Positions 46,406-54,942 of a DNA stretch of 64,000 bases are shown here, one piece after another. The notes below the pieces were generated by a model. It had not been told where the DNA came from. It saw only the letters and a program-made list of their open reading frames with translations, and made no database searches. Position 1 is the stretch's first letter; each line of letters opens with the position of its first letter. The translations under genes were made by a program, and so were the position numbers. This DNA is from Paenibacillus tuaregi (GTDB lineage: Bacteria; Bacillota; Bacilli; Paenibacillales; Paenibacillaceae): assembly GCF_900086655.1 (NCBI RefSeq), contig NZ_LT575476.1, positions 1,376,241 through 1,440,240 on the forward strand, in the 5' to 3' direction.

Positions 46406-47440
46406 ATGCTAGGTGGTTTTACTAAAGATTTGGGAATTGACTTGGGAACAGCGAATACACTTGTTTATATCCGTGGAAAAGGAATTATTGTTCGTGAGCC
46501 TTCCGTGGTAGCTCTTAATACTGATACGAAAGCCATTGTGGCTGTTGGTGAATCCGCCAAGAAAATGATCGGCAGAACGCCGGGCAACATCCGGGCAATC
46601 CGTCCAATGAAAGACGGGGTTATTGCCGACTTTGATACAACAGCAACGATGATCAAATATTTCATCCGTCAGGCACAGAAGCAGCGCTCTTTGTTCCAGC
46701 GCCATCCGAATGTGATGGTCTGCGTTCCTTCCGGCATTACAGCGGTGGAGCAGCGTGCGGTCGAAGATGCGACTAAGCAGGCAGGTGCACGTGAAGCCTA
46801 TACGATTGAAGAGCCATTTGCGGCAGCGATTGGCGCCGACCTTCCGGTATGGGAGCCTACGGGCAGCATGGTCGTGGATATCGGCGGTGGAACGACCGAG
46901 GTGGCCGTTATTTCTCTTGGAGGTATTGTAACCAGCCGTTCCGTCCGTGTGGCGGGAGACGAAGCTGACGAATCTATCATTCAATATATCAAGCGCCAAT
47001 ATAATCTCATGATCGGGGAGAGAACGGCTGAACAGTTGAAGATGGATATCGGTTCGGCTATGCCGCTGGAGCAGGTAGAGACGATGGAAATCAGGGGTCG
47101 CGATTTGGTGACAGGCCTGCCTAAGACGATAACCATTACTTCGGATGAGGTTTCGGAGGCTTTGGGCGATACGGTGAATGCTATTGTGGATGCGGTTAAA
47201 GTTACTTTGGAGAAATGCCCGCCGGAGCTTGCGGCAGACATCATGGACCGGGGAATTGTGCTGACAGGTGGCGGGGCTCTGCTTCGCAATCTGGATAAAT
47301 TGCTGGCAAATGAGACAGGCATGCCTGTTATTGTGGCTGAGAATCCGCTGGATTGTGTAGCTGTTGGTACGGGCCGCGCACTTGATAACATTCATCTCTT
47401 TAAATCCAGAAGCAGTTCAGCGATCAAATCTAGAAGATAG
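46406..47440 (+). CDS. mreB: Cell shape-determining actin homologue MreB
   Basis: A 344-residue actin-fold ATPase that guides cell-wall synthesis along the cylinder. Phosphate 1 motif is [14 protein letters not shown] (residues 9-22), phosphate 2 [15 protein letters not shown], and the adenosine motif is in [30 protein letters not shown] is also conserved. AAAGGAAAGGGAG precedes ATG 46406. mreC and mreD follow. Confidence 0.97.
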   Translation: MLGGFTKDLGIDLGTANTLVYIRGKGIIVREPSVVALNTDTKAIVAVGESAKKMIGRTPGNIRAIRPMKDGVIADFDTTATMIKYFIRQAQKQRSLFQRHPNVMVCVPSGITAVEQRAVEDATKQAGAREAYTIEEPFAAAIGADLPVWEPTGSMVVDIGGGTTEVAVISLGGIVTSRSVRVAGDEADESIIQYIKRQYNLMIGERTAEQLKMDIGSAMPLEQVETMEIRGRDLVTGLPKTITITSDEVSEALGDTVNAIVDAVKVTLEKCPPELAADIMDRGIVLTGGGALLRNLDKLLANETGMPVIVAENPLDCVAVGTGRALDNIHLFKSRSSSAIKSRR

Positions 47441-47488
47441 TCTGTGAAGACAGCCCTTGCCATGGGAGAGAAAAAGTAAGATAAGAGG

Positions 47489-48367
47489 GTGTTGGAACTG
47501 TTTAAGCTGCTCGGTAACAAAAGATTGTTTATACTGCTGATAGGACTTATCCTGTTCGTAGCTGTAATGGGATTCACTCTTGGACCACGGGCAGGCTTGA
47601 CCTGGCCCGAGAAATTCATCAAGGATACGGTTGGTTTCGTTCAATCGGTATTCTACAAGCCCGCTCGCGCTGTAGCGGGCTTCTTTGAAGATATTGGGAA
47701 TCTCCGGTCTCTTCAGGAAGAGAACAAGGAACTTAAGATTATGATGGCGCATTATACGCGGGAGAAGCCGCTGCTTAATTCACTGCAGAAACAAAACGAT
47801 GAGCTCAAAAAAAATCTTAACTTCACACAGTATCAGTTAGAAACGAATAAAACGGAGCTGGCCATTGTCGATGTCGTCAGTGTAAATAACGACCCGGCTA
47901 ACCGGACCCTGGTCATTAACCGGGGCAGCAATGACAAGGTCAGAAAAGGGCTTACGGTCATCTCGGACAAAGGAATGGTTGGCGTCGTCAGTGAGGTCAG
48001 CAACTTCACATCAACAGTCAAACTGCTGACTTCACTGGATTCCAGGGACATCAACTCGGCCGGTATCGCAGTTACCGCGCAGGGCAAAGAAGACACTTCT
48101 TTTGGGATCATCGAAGATTACGATCAGCAGTCGGGAACTTTCATTATGACCAAGATTGATCATCAAAAGGATAAGCTGGCCAAGGGTGATACTGTTGTAA
48201 CCTCCGGGGCTGGCGGCGCTTTTCCTAAGAATATGATTATCGGTACGGTCGTCAGCCGTGATCCGGGGACCGGACTGACGGATACGGCCCGAATCAAACC
48301 GGCAGCTGACTTTGAGAATTGGAAGAGCCTGTTTGTGGTTATGACCAAGGAGGTACCAGGGCAATGA
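47489..48367 (+). CDS. mreC: Rod shape-determining protein MreC
   Basis: A 292-residue bitopic protein: a membrane segment at residues ~10-30 (RLFILLIGLILFVAVMGF), a coiled coil at ~68-110 (LRSLQEENKELKIMMAHYTR, NDELKKNLNF), then the beta-rich MreC core (VINRGSNDKVRKGLTVIS, GMVGVVSEVSNFTSTV, VVTSGAGGAFPKNMIIG). It links MreB to wall synthases. It starts at GTG 47489 (or TTG 47492) close behind GAGG. Overlaps mreD by ATGA. Confidence 0.94.
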   Translation: MLELFKLLGNKRLFILLIGLILFVAVMGFTLGPRAGLTWPEKFIKDTVGFVQSVFYKPARAVAGFFEDIGNLRSLQEENKELKIMMAHYTREKPLLNSLQKQNDELKKNLNFTQYQLETNKTELAIVDVVSVNNDPANRTLVINRGSNDKVRKGLTVISDKGMVGVVSEVSNFTSTVKLLTSLDSRDINSAGIAVTAQGKEDTSFGIIEDYDQQSGTFIMTKIDHQKDKLAKGDTVVTSGAGGAFPKNMIIGTVVSRDPGTGLTDTARIKPAADFENWKSLFVVMTKEVPGQ

Positions 48368-48891
48368 AGCGTCGTTATATTCTGACGCTGCTGTTGTTCC
48401 TTCTGTTTATTGTAGAGGGGACCATCGTGCCATTGTTGATTCCTGGGGCGTGGCAGACCCGGATTATTCCACACTTGGTATACGTGGTGATCCTGTTCGC
48501 TGCAGTCTATGACCACCGTTATATTGGATTGATGCTTGGTCTAGCCTTTGGTATGCTTCATGATGTGGTATTCTACGGAGTTATGGTTGGGGTATATTCA
48601 TTCTCGATGGGATTATCCGGATATTTGATGGGCCTGATATTCAGGTCCCGTCATGCTTCCATTGTAGTGATGATGATCGTGGTGCTGATCGGCAGTATTC
48701 TAATGGACTCTATGGTTTTTGGCATCTATTCGATATTTAAAATTTATACGCTGCCTTACACATACGCGCTGGTAGATCATATTGTTCCGACCATGATCGT
48801 ACAGCTTGTCTTTGCGCTCGCGATTTATGTTCCTCTTCGCCGTCAGATCGAGAAGCTGGTGAAACGGCGCCCCAAAGAGGAGACCGCCTAA
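48364..48891 (+). CDS. mreD: Rod shape-determining protein MreD
   Basis: A 175-residue membrane protein with about five or six hydrophobic segments, as usual for MreD (LGLAFGMLHDVVFYGVMVGVY is the conserved region). ATG 48364 overlaps the mreC stop and has AAGGAGGT upstream; the longer frame within mreC is rejected. Completes MreBCD. Confidence 0.92.
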   Translation: MKRRYILTLLLFLLFIVEGTIVPLLIPGAWQTRIIPHLVYVVILFAAVYDHRYIGLMLGLAFGMLHDVVFYGVMVGVYSFSMGLSGYLMGLIFRSRHASIVVMMIVVLIGSILMDSMVFGIYSIFKIYTLPYTYALVDHIVPTMIVQLVFALAIYVPLRRQIEKLVKRRPKEETA

Positions 48892-48972
48892 CTTTCCAGG
48901 CCGCCAATTTGCCTGGTGAAGGAGGAAACAGGAGGCTCATTCACGAATTGTTGTAGGGGGAGGGACAGGCTT

Positions 48973-49635
48973 ATGACTGTAAAATCAAATCATGTAACCA
49001 TCAAAGGCACCAAAGACGGCCTGATTTTCCTGCTTGACGATCAGTGTGAGTTCTCGGAGCTTCTTGAAGATCTTAGATATAAACTGGAACACAGCCATCA
49101 AAACATCCTCACAGGACCTATCATTCACGTTGATGTGAAGCTGGGCATGAGAGAAGTGACAGAGGGTCAAAAGACGGAGCTATTGGACACCCTCAAGCAG
49201 AAAGGGAATCTGCTGATCAGGTCTATAGATACACCTGCCCAAAGCATGTTGGAGGTGGATCAGAACCAACTAACGATTCATACTGGCATGATCCGTTCCG
49301 GGCAAGTACTTCATCATGAAGGCAATATTTTATTTCTCGGCGATGTCAATCCAGGGGGGACTTTGGAATGCACGGGAGATATTTTTATAATGGGAGCTTT
49401 AAGGGGGATGGCTCATGCGGGGGTTAACGGGAACATGGAAGCTGTCATTGCAGCTTCATACCTGGCCCCTACCCAGCTCCGAATTGCGGAAGTGATCAGC
49501 CGACCGCCGGATGAGTGGGAGAACAGGGAGACAAGCATGGAGTTTGCTTTCCTGAAAGATGGAGTCATGCAAATTGATAAGATTACGAATATTGTCCGAA
49601 TCCGGCCGGATTTAAGCTCATTTAAAGGGGTGTAG
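48973..49635 (+). CDS. minC: Septum site-determining protein MinC
   Basis: A 220-residue FtsZ inhibitor. The N-terminal domain (residues 1-100) begins TIKGTKDGLIFLLDD. The C-terminal beta-helix has GMIRSGQVLHHEGNILFLGDVNPGG, DIFIMGALRGMAHAGVNG and the MinD contact region RIAEVISRPP. ATG 48973 follows GGGGGAGGG. minD starts 3 bp after the stop. No minE is here, as expected where DivIVA positions the system. Confidence 0.95.
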   Translation: MTVKSNHVTIKGTKDGLIFLLDDQCEFSELLEDLRYKLEHSHQNILTGPIIHVDVKLGMREVTEGQKTELLDTLKQKGNLLIRSIDTPAQSMLEVDQNQLTIHTGMIRSGQVLHHEGNILFLGDVNPGGTLECTGDIFIMGALRGMAHAGVNGNMEAVIAASYLAPTQLRIAEVISRPPDEWENRETSMEFAFLKDGVMQIDKITNIVRIRPDLSSFKGV

Positions 49636-49638
49636 ATT

Positions 49639-50433
49639 ATGGGAGAGGCTATTGTCGTCACTTCAGGTAAGGGCGGCGTCGGAAAGACAACCACGTCTGC
49701 CAATATAGGAACAGCGCTTGCGCTGCTTGGCAAAAAAGTATGCCTGGTTGATACGGACATTGGGCTTCGGAACCTGGATGTGGTCATGGGGCTGGAGAAT
49801 CGCATTATCTACGATCTGTGTGATGTGGCGGAAGGGAGATGCCGGCTTAATCAAGCGCTTGTGAAGGATAAGCGTTTTGAAGAACTATATATGCTTCCCG
49901 CTGCACAGACCAAGGATAAGAATGCCGTTTCGCCAGAGCAGGTTAGGGATATTATTCTCGAACTGAAGAAGGAATATGAATATGTGATTATTGACTGTCC
50001 CGCCGGTATTGAGCAGGGCTTCAAGAATGCCATTGCTGGTGCCGACCAGGCGATTGTGGTGACTACGCCGGAGCATGCAGCTGTAAGAGATGCGGACCGC
50101 ATAATCGGCCTGCTTGAGAACTCCCATATCAAGTCTCCCAAGCTCGTGGTTAACCGGATCCGTGTGAATATGGTGAAGTCCGGGGATATGCTGGATATCG
50201 ACGGAATCCTGCAGGTGCTTAATATTGACCTGATCGGAATTGTTCCTGATGACGAACTGGTTATTAAAGCGGCGAATACCGGAGAGCCAACAGTGATGAA
50301 TCCGGATTCCAGGGCAGCTATAGCTTACCGCAATATAGCACGCCGTATTCTCGGGGATACCGTGCCTTTAATGCAGTTGGATCAGAAGAAGGGTGCCTTT
50401 ACCCGCTTCAAGAAGTTTTTTGGGATGGGCTAA
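49639..50433 (+). CDS. minD: Septum site-determining ATPase MinD
   Basis: A 264-residue ParA-like ATPase. The deviant Walker A is KGGVGKTTTSANIG (residues 11-24), with DTDIGLRNLDVVMGLENRI and DCPAGIEQGFKNA downstream. The C-terminal amphipathic helix (FTRFKKFFGMG) is the membrane-targeting sequence. It carries MinC to the membrane near poles. AAAGGGGTG lies upstream; a long terminator hairpin follows. Confidence 0.97.
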   Translation: MGEAIVVTSGKGGVGKTTTSANIGTALALLGKKVCLVDTDIGLRNLDVVMGLENRIIYDLCDVAEGRCRLNQALVKDKRFEELYMLPAAQTKDKNAVSPEQVRDIILELKKEYEYVIIDCPAGIEQGFKNAIAGADQAIVVTTPEHAAVRDADRIIGLLENSHIKSPKLVVNRIRVNMVKSGDMLDIDGILQVLNIDLIGIVPDDELVIKAANTGEPTVMNPDSRAAIAYRNIARRILGDTVPLMQLDQKKGAFTRFKKFFGMG

Positions 50434-50454
50434 CGCAGCCTAAGTAACGAACTA

Positions 50455-50513
50455 AACGGAGTATGCAGACATGACACTAATAGGAGTGTTCTCTCTGCAT
50501 GCTCCGTTTTTTT
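50455..50513 (+). terminator. Terminator of minCD
   Basis: AACGGAGTATGCAGA (50455-50469) pairs with TCTGCATGCTCCGTT (50494-50508), followed by a T-run to 50513. The 24-nt loop contains a smaller ACACTAATAGGAGTGT hairpin. Confidence 0.88.
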
Positions 50514-50528
50514 ATGCTTGCAGGCTCG

Positions 50529-50558
50529 TTCATATTTGTCCTTGCTGCCTCATATAGT
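50529..50558 (+). promoter_or_regulatory. Sigma-E-type promoter of spoIVFA-spoIVFB
   Basis: TTCATATT (50529-50536), a 14-bp spacer, CATATAGT (50551-50558). This fits the mother-cell sigma-E pattern (ATATT ... CATACAnT) at the correct spacing. The spoIVF operon is sigma-E-dependent in B. subtilis. Confidence 0.68.
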
Positions 50559-50605
50559 GAAACAAGCTATAAACCAAATGAAGCAGTAAAGGGGAAATTA
50601 GCGCT

Positions 50606-51511
50606 ATGGACATGAAGTCTAACGTGAAAAAGCGCAGAGAAGAGCGAATCCGACAGCTGTTGGCCGCGCCTGCGGATCATGTTGCCTCAAATAAACCATT
50701 GTGGGACACGGCGGCGCCTGAGTTTCAGGACGATAAAATGTATCATCATAGCGAGCATATATACCGGGAGGAACCAGGGCCGGTGGAGGCTGACCCGGAG
50801 CAGGCCTGGAAGATGAGGAGTTCACGGTGGCCGGGTGATTCCAGTGTGTATCCAGGAGGGCCGTATGTGCCTGTGGGTCGGTCCAGAGCTTCTTTTTGGA
50901 AAATGTTCATGATGAGGGCGTTTGTAAGCACCTTATTGTTTGGAGCTCTTTGGGGAATTCATCGCTACCAGCCGGAGTGGTCGCTGCCTATACGAGCCTT
51001 TGTGGCCAAGGCGCTGACAGAGGAGCTCGACTTTAAAGCGGCTCAGGTTTGGTATGAACAGCACTTTGGGGGTGCCCCTTCGTTTATTCCTATATTCGGT
51101 CAAAGCGAGGACAAGGGGCAGAAAGTACAGGGGCAGCGCATTTTCTCAGCGCCGGTTCAAGGAACAGTTTCTTCTCCGTTTGCTCTTAGTTTTAAAGGAA
51201 TTGAGATCATATCCACTGCGCCTTCGGGGGGAAGCCAGCTGCCGGTGAGAAGTGTGGAGACGGGGCGTGTAACTGAAGTTAATCAGGATGTGATCACCGG
51301 GCTGACAGTCCAGATTCAGCATGCGGACGGATATTACTCCATTTATGGACATCTAGGCGGGGCCAATGTGCAGAAGGGCGATTGGATTGAAGGTGGGGAG
51401 CCGATCGGAACGTTGAAGAGCTCATCTGAAGCGGAGCAGGTCTCCTTGTATTTTGCCCTTAAAAAAGATGGCCAATATATAGACCCATCGGCCGTGGTGC
51501 CTTTTGATTAA
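50606..51511 (+). CDS. spoIVFA: Stage IV sporulation protein FA, inhibitor of SpoIVFB
   Basis: A 301-residue bitopic protein: a polar, Pro-rich cytoplasmic half, one membrane segment at about residues 100-120 (MMRAFVSTLLFGALWGI), and an outer LytM/M23-type domain at ~175-300 (SAPVQGTVSSPFALSFKGIE, VQIQHADGYYSIYGHLGG). The M23 zinc site is degenerate, so it is a binding module rather than a peptidase. It keeps SpoIVFB inactive until the forespore signal arrives. ATG 50606 follows AAAGGGG. A sigma-E-like promoter lies 48 bp upstream, and spoIVFB overlaps its end. Confidence 0.87.
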   Translation: MDMKSNVKKRREERIRQLLAAPADHVASNKPLWDTAAPEFQDDKMYHHSEHIYREEPGPVEADPEQAWKMRSSRWPGDSSVYPGGPYVPVGRSRASFWKMFMMRAFVSTLLFGALWGIHRYQPEWSLPIRAFVAKALTEELDFKAAQVWYEQHFGGAPSFIPIFGQSEDKGQKVQGQRIFSAPVQGTVSSPFALSFKGIEIISTAPSGGSQLPVRSVETGRVTEVNQDVITGLTVQIQHADGYYSIYGHLGGANVQKGDWIEGGEPIGTLKSSSEAEQVSLYFALKKDGQYIDPSAVVPFD

Positions 51512-52358
51512 GGTTCTCGGCATTCCGTTCTCCGTTCATCCCCTCTTTGTCCTGGTGATGCTGGCCTCGGTGTTTACCGGACGATTTCTGGAGCTGATCG
51601 CCCTGTTCGGGATCGTCTTTGTTCATGAGCTTGGACATGTCGCGGCCGCCAGGTGGCTTGGGGTGCCTGTGCTATCGGTTATGATGCTTCCCTTCGGAGG
51701 ACATGCGGTCCTAGAGGACCGCGGGGACTTCACTGCCGGAAAGGAGCTTATTATCGCCCTGGCGGGCCCATTTCAGAATCTTGTTTTGATCTTTGTAACC
51801 GTCCTGCTCCAGCATTTCGGAGTTTGGGAAGGGGCATTTCCGGTCTATTTTATAGAGTGTAATCTGTTGATTGCGCTATTTAACCTGCTGCCTATTCTGC
51901 CGCTGGATGGGGGAAGGATCTGTCAGGCGCTATGCAGCCTGTCCATGTCATTTCATTCAACTCTGGTGTGGTGTACGCGGCTGAGCATGGTTTTTAGTGC
52001 TCTCGTTATTGTATATGCGATTGTTCCCTGGCTGGCAGGGGGAGCGCTTCAGCTAAATCTGCTGTTGATTGGAAGCTTCCTGCTGTATACCAATATGACC
52101 GATTACCGGAACGTTCATTTCCGGTTTCTCCGATTCTTGATGAACCGGGACAAATCCTTCTCCCACCATCTGATTCAAGGCAGTCTGGTCCAGCCGATTA
52201 TTGCCGAGACCGCGAAACCTTTGGACCGGATTCTGCGTCTATTAAGGCGGGAAAAGTATCATTTCATCTATGTGATGAATCATGAAGGTCAGATTGTGGC
52301 AGTAGTGCCGGAACAAAAGGTGATTGCGTCTTATTTGACAGGGGGCTCAGGTCAATAA
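51504..52358 (+). CDS. spoIVFB: Intramembrane metalloprotease SpoIVFB (pro-sigma-K processing)
   Basis: A 284-residue M50 (site-2 protease-like) enzyme with about six membrane segments. The zinc ligands are HELGH (residues 41-45) and Asp135 in NLLPILPLDGG. A C-terminal CBS-type domain (REKYHFIYVMNHEGQIVAVV) senses ATP in the Bacillus enzyme. It cleaves the pro-sequence of sigma-K in the mother cell. The start is TTG 51504, overlapping the spoIVFA stop by eight bases, so translation is coupled. Confidence 0.92.
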   Translation: MIKVLGIPFSVHPLFVLVMLASVFTGRFLELIALFGIVFVHELGHVAAARWLGVPVLSVMMLPFGGHAVLEDRGDFTAGKELIIALAGPFQNLVLIFVTVLLQHFGVWEGAFPVYFIECNLLIALFNLLPILPLDGGRICQALCSLSMSFHSTLVWCTRLSMVFSALVIVYAIVPWLAGGALQLNLLLIGSFLLYTNMTDYRNVHFRFLRFLMNRDKSFSHHLIQGSLVQPIIAETAKPLDRILRLLRREKYHFIYVMNHEGQIVAVVPEQKVIASYLTGGSGQ

Positions 52359-52430
52359 GCCGTTGGTTCGTGTTATAATTAGGTTCGCTTTATAAATGTT
52401 TTGTCAGAGCGTTAGCAGAGGTGAGAATAG

Positions 52431-53660
52431 ATGAAGCAGATGGTTGTTCACTGCGAGCCAGGGTCTACACAACTTGCACTGCTTGAACAGGGCAAGCTGG
52501 TGGAATATGCGGTAGAATGTTCCGAGGAGAGCGGTGCTGTCGGAAGTATTTTTAAAGGCCGCGTGGTTAATGTGATTCCAGGAATGCAGGCTGCTTTTGT
52601 GGATATCGGGCAAAAGAAGAACGCTTTCCTGTACATAGACGACGTACTGCATCCCCACCTGGAGAAGCAGCCCAAACAAAAGCCGTCGATTACGGAGCTT
52701 CTCCGGGTCGGGCAGGAGTTGCTTGTTCAAGTTGTTAAGGATGCTTCAGGCACGAAGGGTGCGCGGGTGACGACCCATTATTCCCTTCCAGGCCGGTGGA
52801 TCGTATATATGCCAATATCCGGTTATGTAGCCGTATCCAAGAGGATAGATAGAGAATGGGAACGAACCCGGCTTAAGCAGCTTGGGGAGGAGCTCCGGGC
52901 TGAGGAGGAAGGCTTGATTATCCGAACGGTAGCCGAGCATGAGCATCCCGAAGCCATTGCGGAGGATCTCAGGTTACTGCGTGGTTTATGGAAGTCAATT
53001 GAAGAAGAAGGCGCCCGCGCACATGCCCCGGTCCTTCTTCACCAGGATCTGAGTATGGTGCAGCGGCTTATGCGGGACGTCTACATTCCGCAGACCGGTG
53101 AACTGATTCTGGACAGTAAGGAGCAGGCGGAGGAAGCTGCCCTTTTCCTCGAAGGGATGCTTCAAGGAGATTTTCCGAAGGTTTACAATTATCAGGAAGA
53201 GAGACCGATATTTGAGGCTTACGGTATCCAGGAGCAGCTGGATAAGGATTTTCAGCGGAAGTTGTGGCTGCCTGGAGGCGGATATTTAATCTGGGACCGG
53301 ACGGAGGCCTTGACGGTGATTGATGTGAATACCGGCAAGTTCACCGGAACGGATAATTTGGAGAATACCGTATTCCAGACCAACCTGGAAGCGGCCAGTG
53401 AGATTGCACGATTGCTTCGTCTCCGGGATACGGGCGGAATTGTCATTATCGATTTCATTGATATGGTGCTTGAGGAGCACCGGGACCGTGTGCTGGACAG
53501 GCTGGAGATGGCGATGAGGCCTGACCGCACCCAGCATCATATTCTGGGATGGACGAAGCTTGGCTTACTAGAGCTTACTCGGAAGAAAATGAGAGAAGGC
53601 AGTGGAAGTTATCCAGGCACATGCAAAGCCTGCCATGGAACTGGGAGAATTAAGGTTTAA
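52431..53660 (+). CDS. RNase E/G-family ribonuclease
   Basis: A 409-residue protein of the Rne/Rng family. The S1-like RNA-binding domain is at residues ~35-125 (GSIFKGRVVNVIPGMQAAFVDIG). The catalytic DNase I-like domain has Asp ligands in LTVIDVNTGKFTG and IVIIDFIDM. The zinc-link CKACHGTG is close to the C-terminus. It is RNase G-sized, without a degradosome scaffold. B. subtilis lacks this family; at the matching position spoIVFB is followed directly by rplU. ATG 52431 follows GAGGTGAG. Confidence 0.93.
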   Translation: MKQMVVHCEPGSTQLALLEQGKLVEYAVECSEESGAVGSIFKGRVVNVIPGMQAAFVDIGQKKNAFLYIDDVLHPHLEKQPKQKPSITELLRVGQELLVQVVKDASGTKGARVTTHYSLPGRWIVYMPISGYVAVSKRIDREWERTRLKQLGEELRAEEEGLIIRTVAEHEHPEAIAEDLRLLRGLWKSIEEEGARAHAPVLLHQDLSMVQRLMRDVYIPQTGELILDSKEQAEEAALFLEGMLQGDFPKVYNYQEERPIFEAYGIQEQLDKDFQRKLWLPGGGYLIWDRTEALTVIDVNTGKFTGTDNLENTVFQTNLEAASEIARLLRLRDTGGIVIIDFIDMVLEEHRDRVLDRLEMAMRPDRTQHHILGWTKLGLLELTRKKMREGSGSYPGTCKACHGTGRIKV

Positions 53661-53678
53661 TGAAACAGGGAATTGATG

Positions 53679-53707
53679 TTGATTTTTTAGGATGCTCATG
53701 CTAATAT
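53679..53707 (+). promoter_or_regulatory. Promoter of rplU-prp-rpmA
   Basis: TTGATT (53679-53684), a 17-bp spacer, TAATAT (53702-53707) with TGC immediately before (extended -10). Confidence 0.65.
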
Positions 53708-53749
53708 AATTTAGTATGTGTCTTAAGTGAACTCTTCTGCACATGCTGT

Positions 53750-53829
53750 AACCGCTCCGATCGGGTCTGCAAGTATGCCATCCGGCATCACCTGAATCAG
53801 GCGAGTCTGAGAAATGAGGAGGTGCAGAC
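53750..53829 (+). promoter_or_regulatory. Ribosomal protein L21 leader
   Basis: An outer stem GTCTGC (53765-53770) with GCAGAC (53824-53829) encloses two small hairpins, ATGCC/GGCAT (53775-53788) and CCTG/CAGG (53791-53801), and holds the rplU ribosome site GGAGGT. This arrangement matches the L21 leader found ahead of rplU in Firmicutes, where L21 is thought to repress its own operon. Confidence 0.8.
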
Positions 53830-53831
53830 AA

Positions 53832-54143
53832 ATGTACGCAATTATTGAAACAGGTGGCAAGCAATACCGTGTTCAAGAAGGTGATGTTCTTTACATCGAG
53901 AAATTGAATGCTGGTGACGGCGAGAGTGTTACTTTCGATCGTGTTTTGGCAGTTTCTAAAGGTGACGGCTTGGTAGCAGGAGCTCCACTGGTATCCGGCG
54001 CTAGTGTAACAGCGAAAGTTGAGAAACACGGCAAAGGTGAGAAAGTGGTTGTTTTCAAGTATAAAGCTAAGAAGAACTACCACAAGAAACAAGGTCATCG
54101 TCAACCATACACGAAAGTGACCATCGAGAAAATCCAAGCGTAA
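53832..54143 (+). CDS. rplU: 50S ribosomal protein L21
   Basis: A 103-residue L21. It begins [19 protein letters not shown] and ends with [19 protein letters not shown], both family hallmarks. ATG 53832 has GGAGGT eight bases upstream, inside the leader structure. First gene of rplU-prp-rpmA. Confidence 0.98.
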   Translation: MYAIIETGGKQYRVQEGDVLYIEKLNAGDGESVTFDRVLAVSKGDGLVAGAPLVSGASVTAKVEKHGKGEKVVVFKYKAKKNYHKKQGHRQPYTKVTIEKIQA

Positions 54144-54156
54144 GAAGGTGCGGTAA

Positions 54157-54489
54157 TTGATTACTGTCTCCATATTGCGCCGTAACGACAAGGCTATTCA
54201 GGGATTCAAGATTATAGGACATGCCAACTATGCCAAGGCTGGCGAAGATATTGTGTGTGCAGGGGTCTCCGCTGTCACTGTAGGTACTGTCAACTCGGTT
54301 GAAGCACTTACCGGTATCGTTATGGATACGGAAATGAAGAACGGATTCTTGAATGCGTCGCTTCCCGACATGTCTCCATCTCCGGCACTTGAACAGGCAC
54401 AGCTGTTATTATCGTCTCTGGTCGTCATGTTGAAGAGTATCGAACAGTCATACGACAAGTATATTAAGATAAAGTACGTTAATATTTGA
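54157..54489 (+). CDS. prp: Ribosomal-processing cysteine protease Prp
   Basis: A 110-residue protease (YsxB) that removes the N-terminal extension of L27. The catalytic pair is His22 in [11 protein letters not shown] and Cys34 in [10 protein letters not shown]. It is encoded between rplU and rpmA, as in all species with extended L27. It starts at TTG 54157 behind AGAAGGTG; the weak start would keep levels low. Confidence 0.95.
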   Translation: MITVSILRRNDKAIQGFKIIGHANYAKAGEDIVCAGVSAVTVGTVNSVEALTGIVMDTEMKNGFLNASLPDMSPSPALEQAQLLLSSLVVMLKSIEQSYDKYIKIKYVNI

Positions 54490-54507
54490 AGAAGGAGGTA
54501 GATAACA

Positions 54508-54819
54508 ATGTTGAAATTGGATCTCCAGTTATTCGCATCGAAAAAAGGTGTAGGTTCCACAAAGAACGGACGTGACAGTGAAGCGAAACGCCTTGGCGTT
54601 AAGCGTGCTGACGGACAAACGGTTACTGGTGGAAGCATCCTCGTTCGCCAACGCGGTACGAAGATTCACCCAGGTACCAATGTGGGAATCGGCAAAGACG
54701 ACACTCTCTTCGCTAAAGTTGATGGTGTAGTGAAATTCGAACGTTGGGGTCGCGATCGCAAAAAAGTGAGCGTCTACCCTGCTCAAGTCGCTCCGGTAGC
54801 GGCTGCAGTAGAAGCGTAA
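54508..54819 (+). CDS. rpmA: 50S ribosomal protein L27 with cleavable N-terminal extension
   Basis: A 103-residue L27. The first nine residues, MLKLDLQLF, precede [15 protein letters not shown]. This is the Prp cleavage site (after Phe9); removal exposes the tail that reaches the peptidyl-transferase centre. [20 protein letters not shown] is the conserved body. AAGGAGGT lies before ATG 54508. A terminator follows. Confidence 0.98.
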   Translation: MLKLDLQLFASKKGVGSTKNGRDSEAKRLGVKRADGQTVTGGSILVRQRGTKIHPGTNVGIGKDDTLFAKVDGVVKFERWGRDRKKVSVYPAQVAPVAAAVEA

Positions 54820-54829
54820 GAATTTGATT

Positions 54830-54864
54830 AAGCCTCCGGCAGTTATGCCGGGGGCTTTTTTTGT
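54830..54864 (+). terminator. Terminator of rplU-prp-rpmA
   Basis: AAGCCTCCGGCA (54830-54841) pairs with TGCCGGGGGCTT (54846-54857), then a T-run. Confidence 0.93.
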
Positions 54865-54897
54865 AGCCGTCCGTCAGGCGCGCCGGGAATTCATTTA

Positions 54898-54906
54898 TGA
54901 TATACT
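54898..54906 (+). promoter_or_regulatory. Extended -10 promoter of spo0B-obg
   Basis: TGA-TATACT at 54898-54906, 36 bp before the spo0B start. No convincing -35 is seen. Confidence 0.4.
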
Positions 54907-54942
54907 GGTTAATGATGTCACCTCGAAAAGGAATGGAATAAT

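Noticed and set aside
46409..47395. 328-codon minus-strand frame opposite mreB
   Set aside because: Antisense shadow of mreB; Cys/His/Arg-rich translation with no domain.
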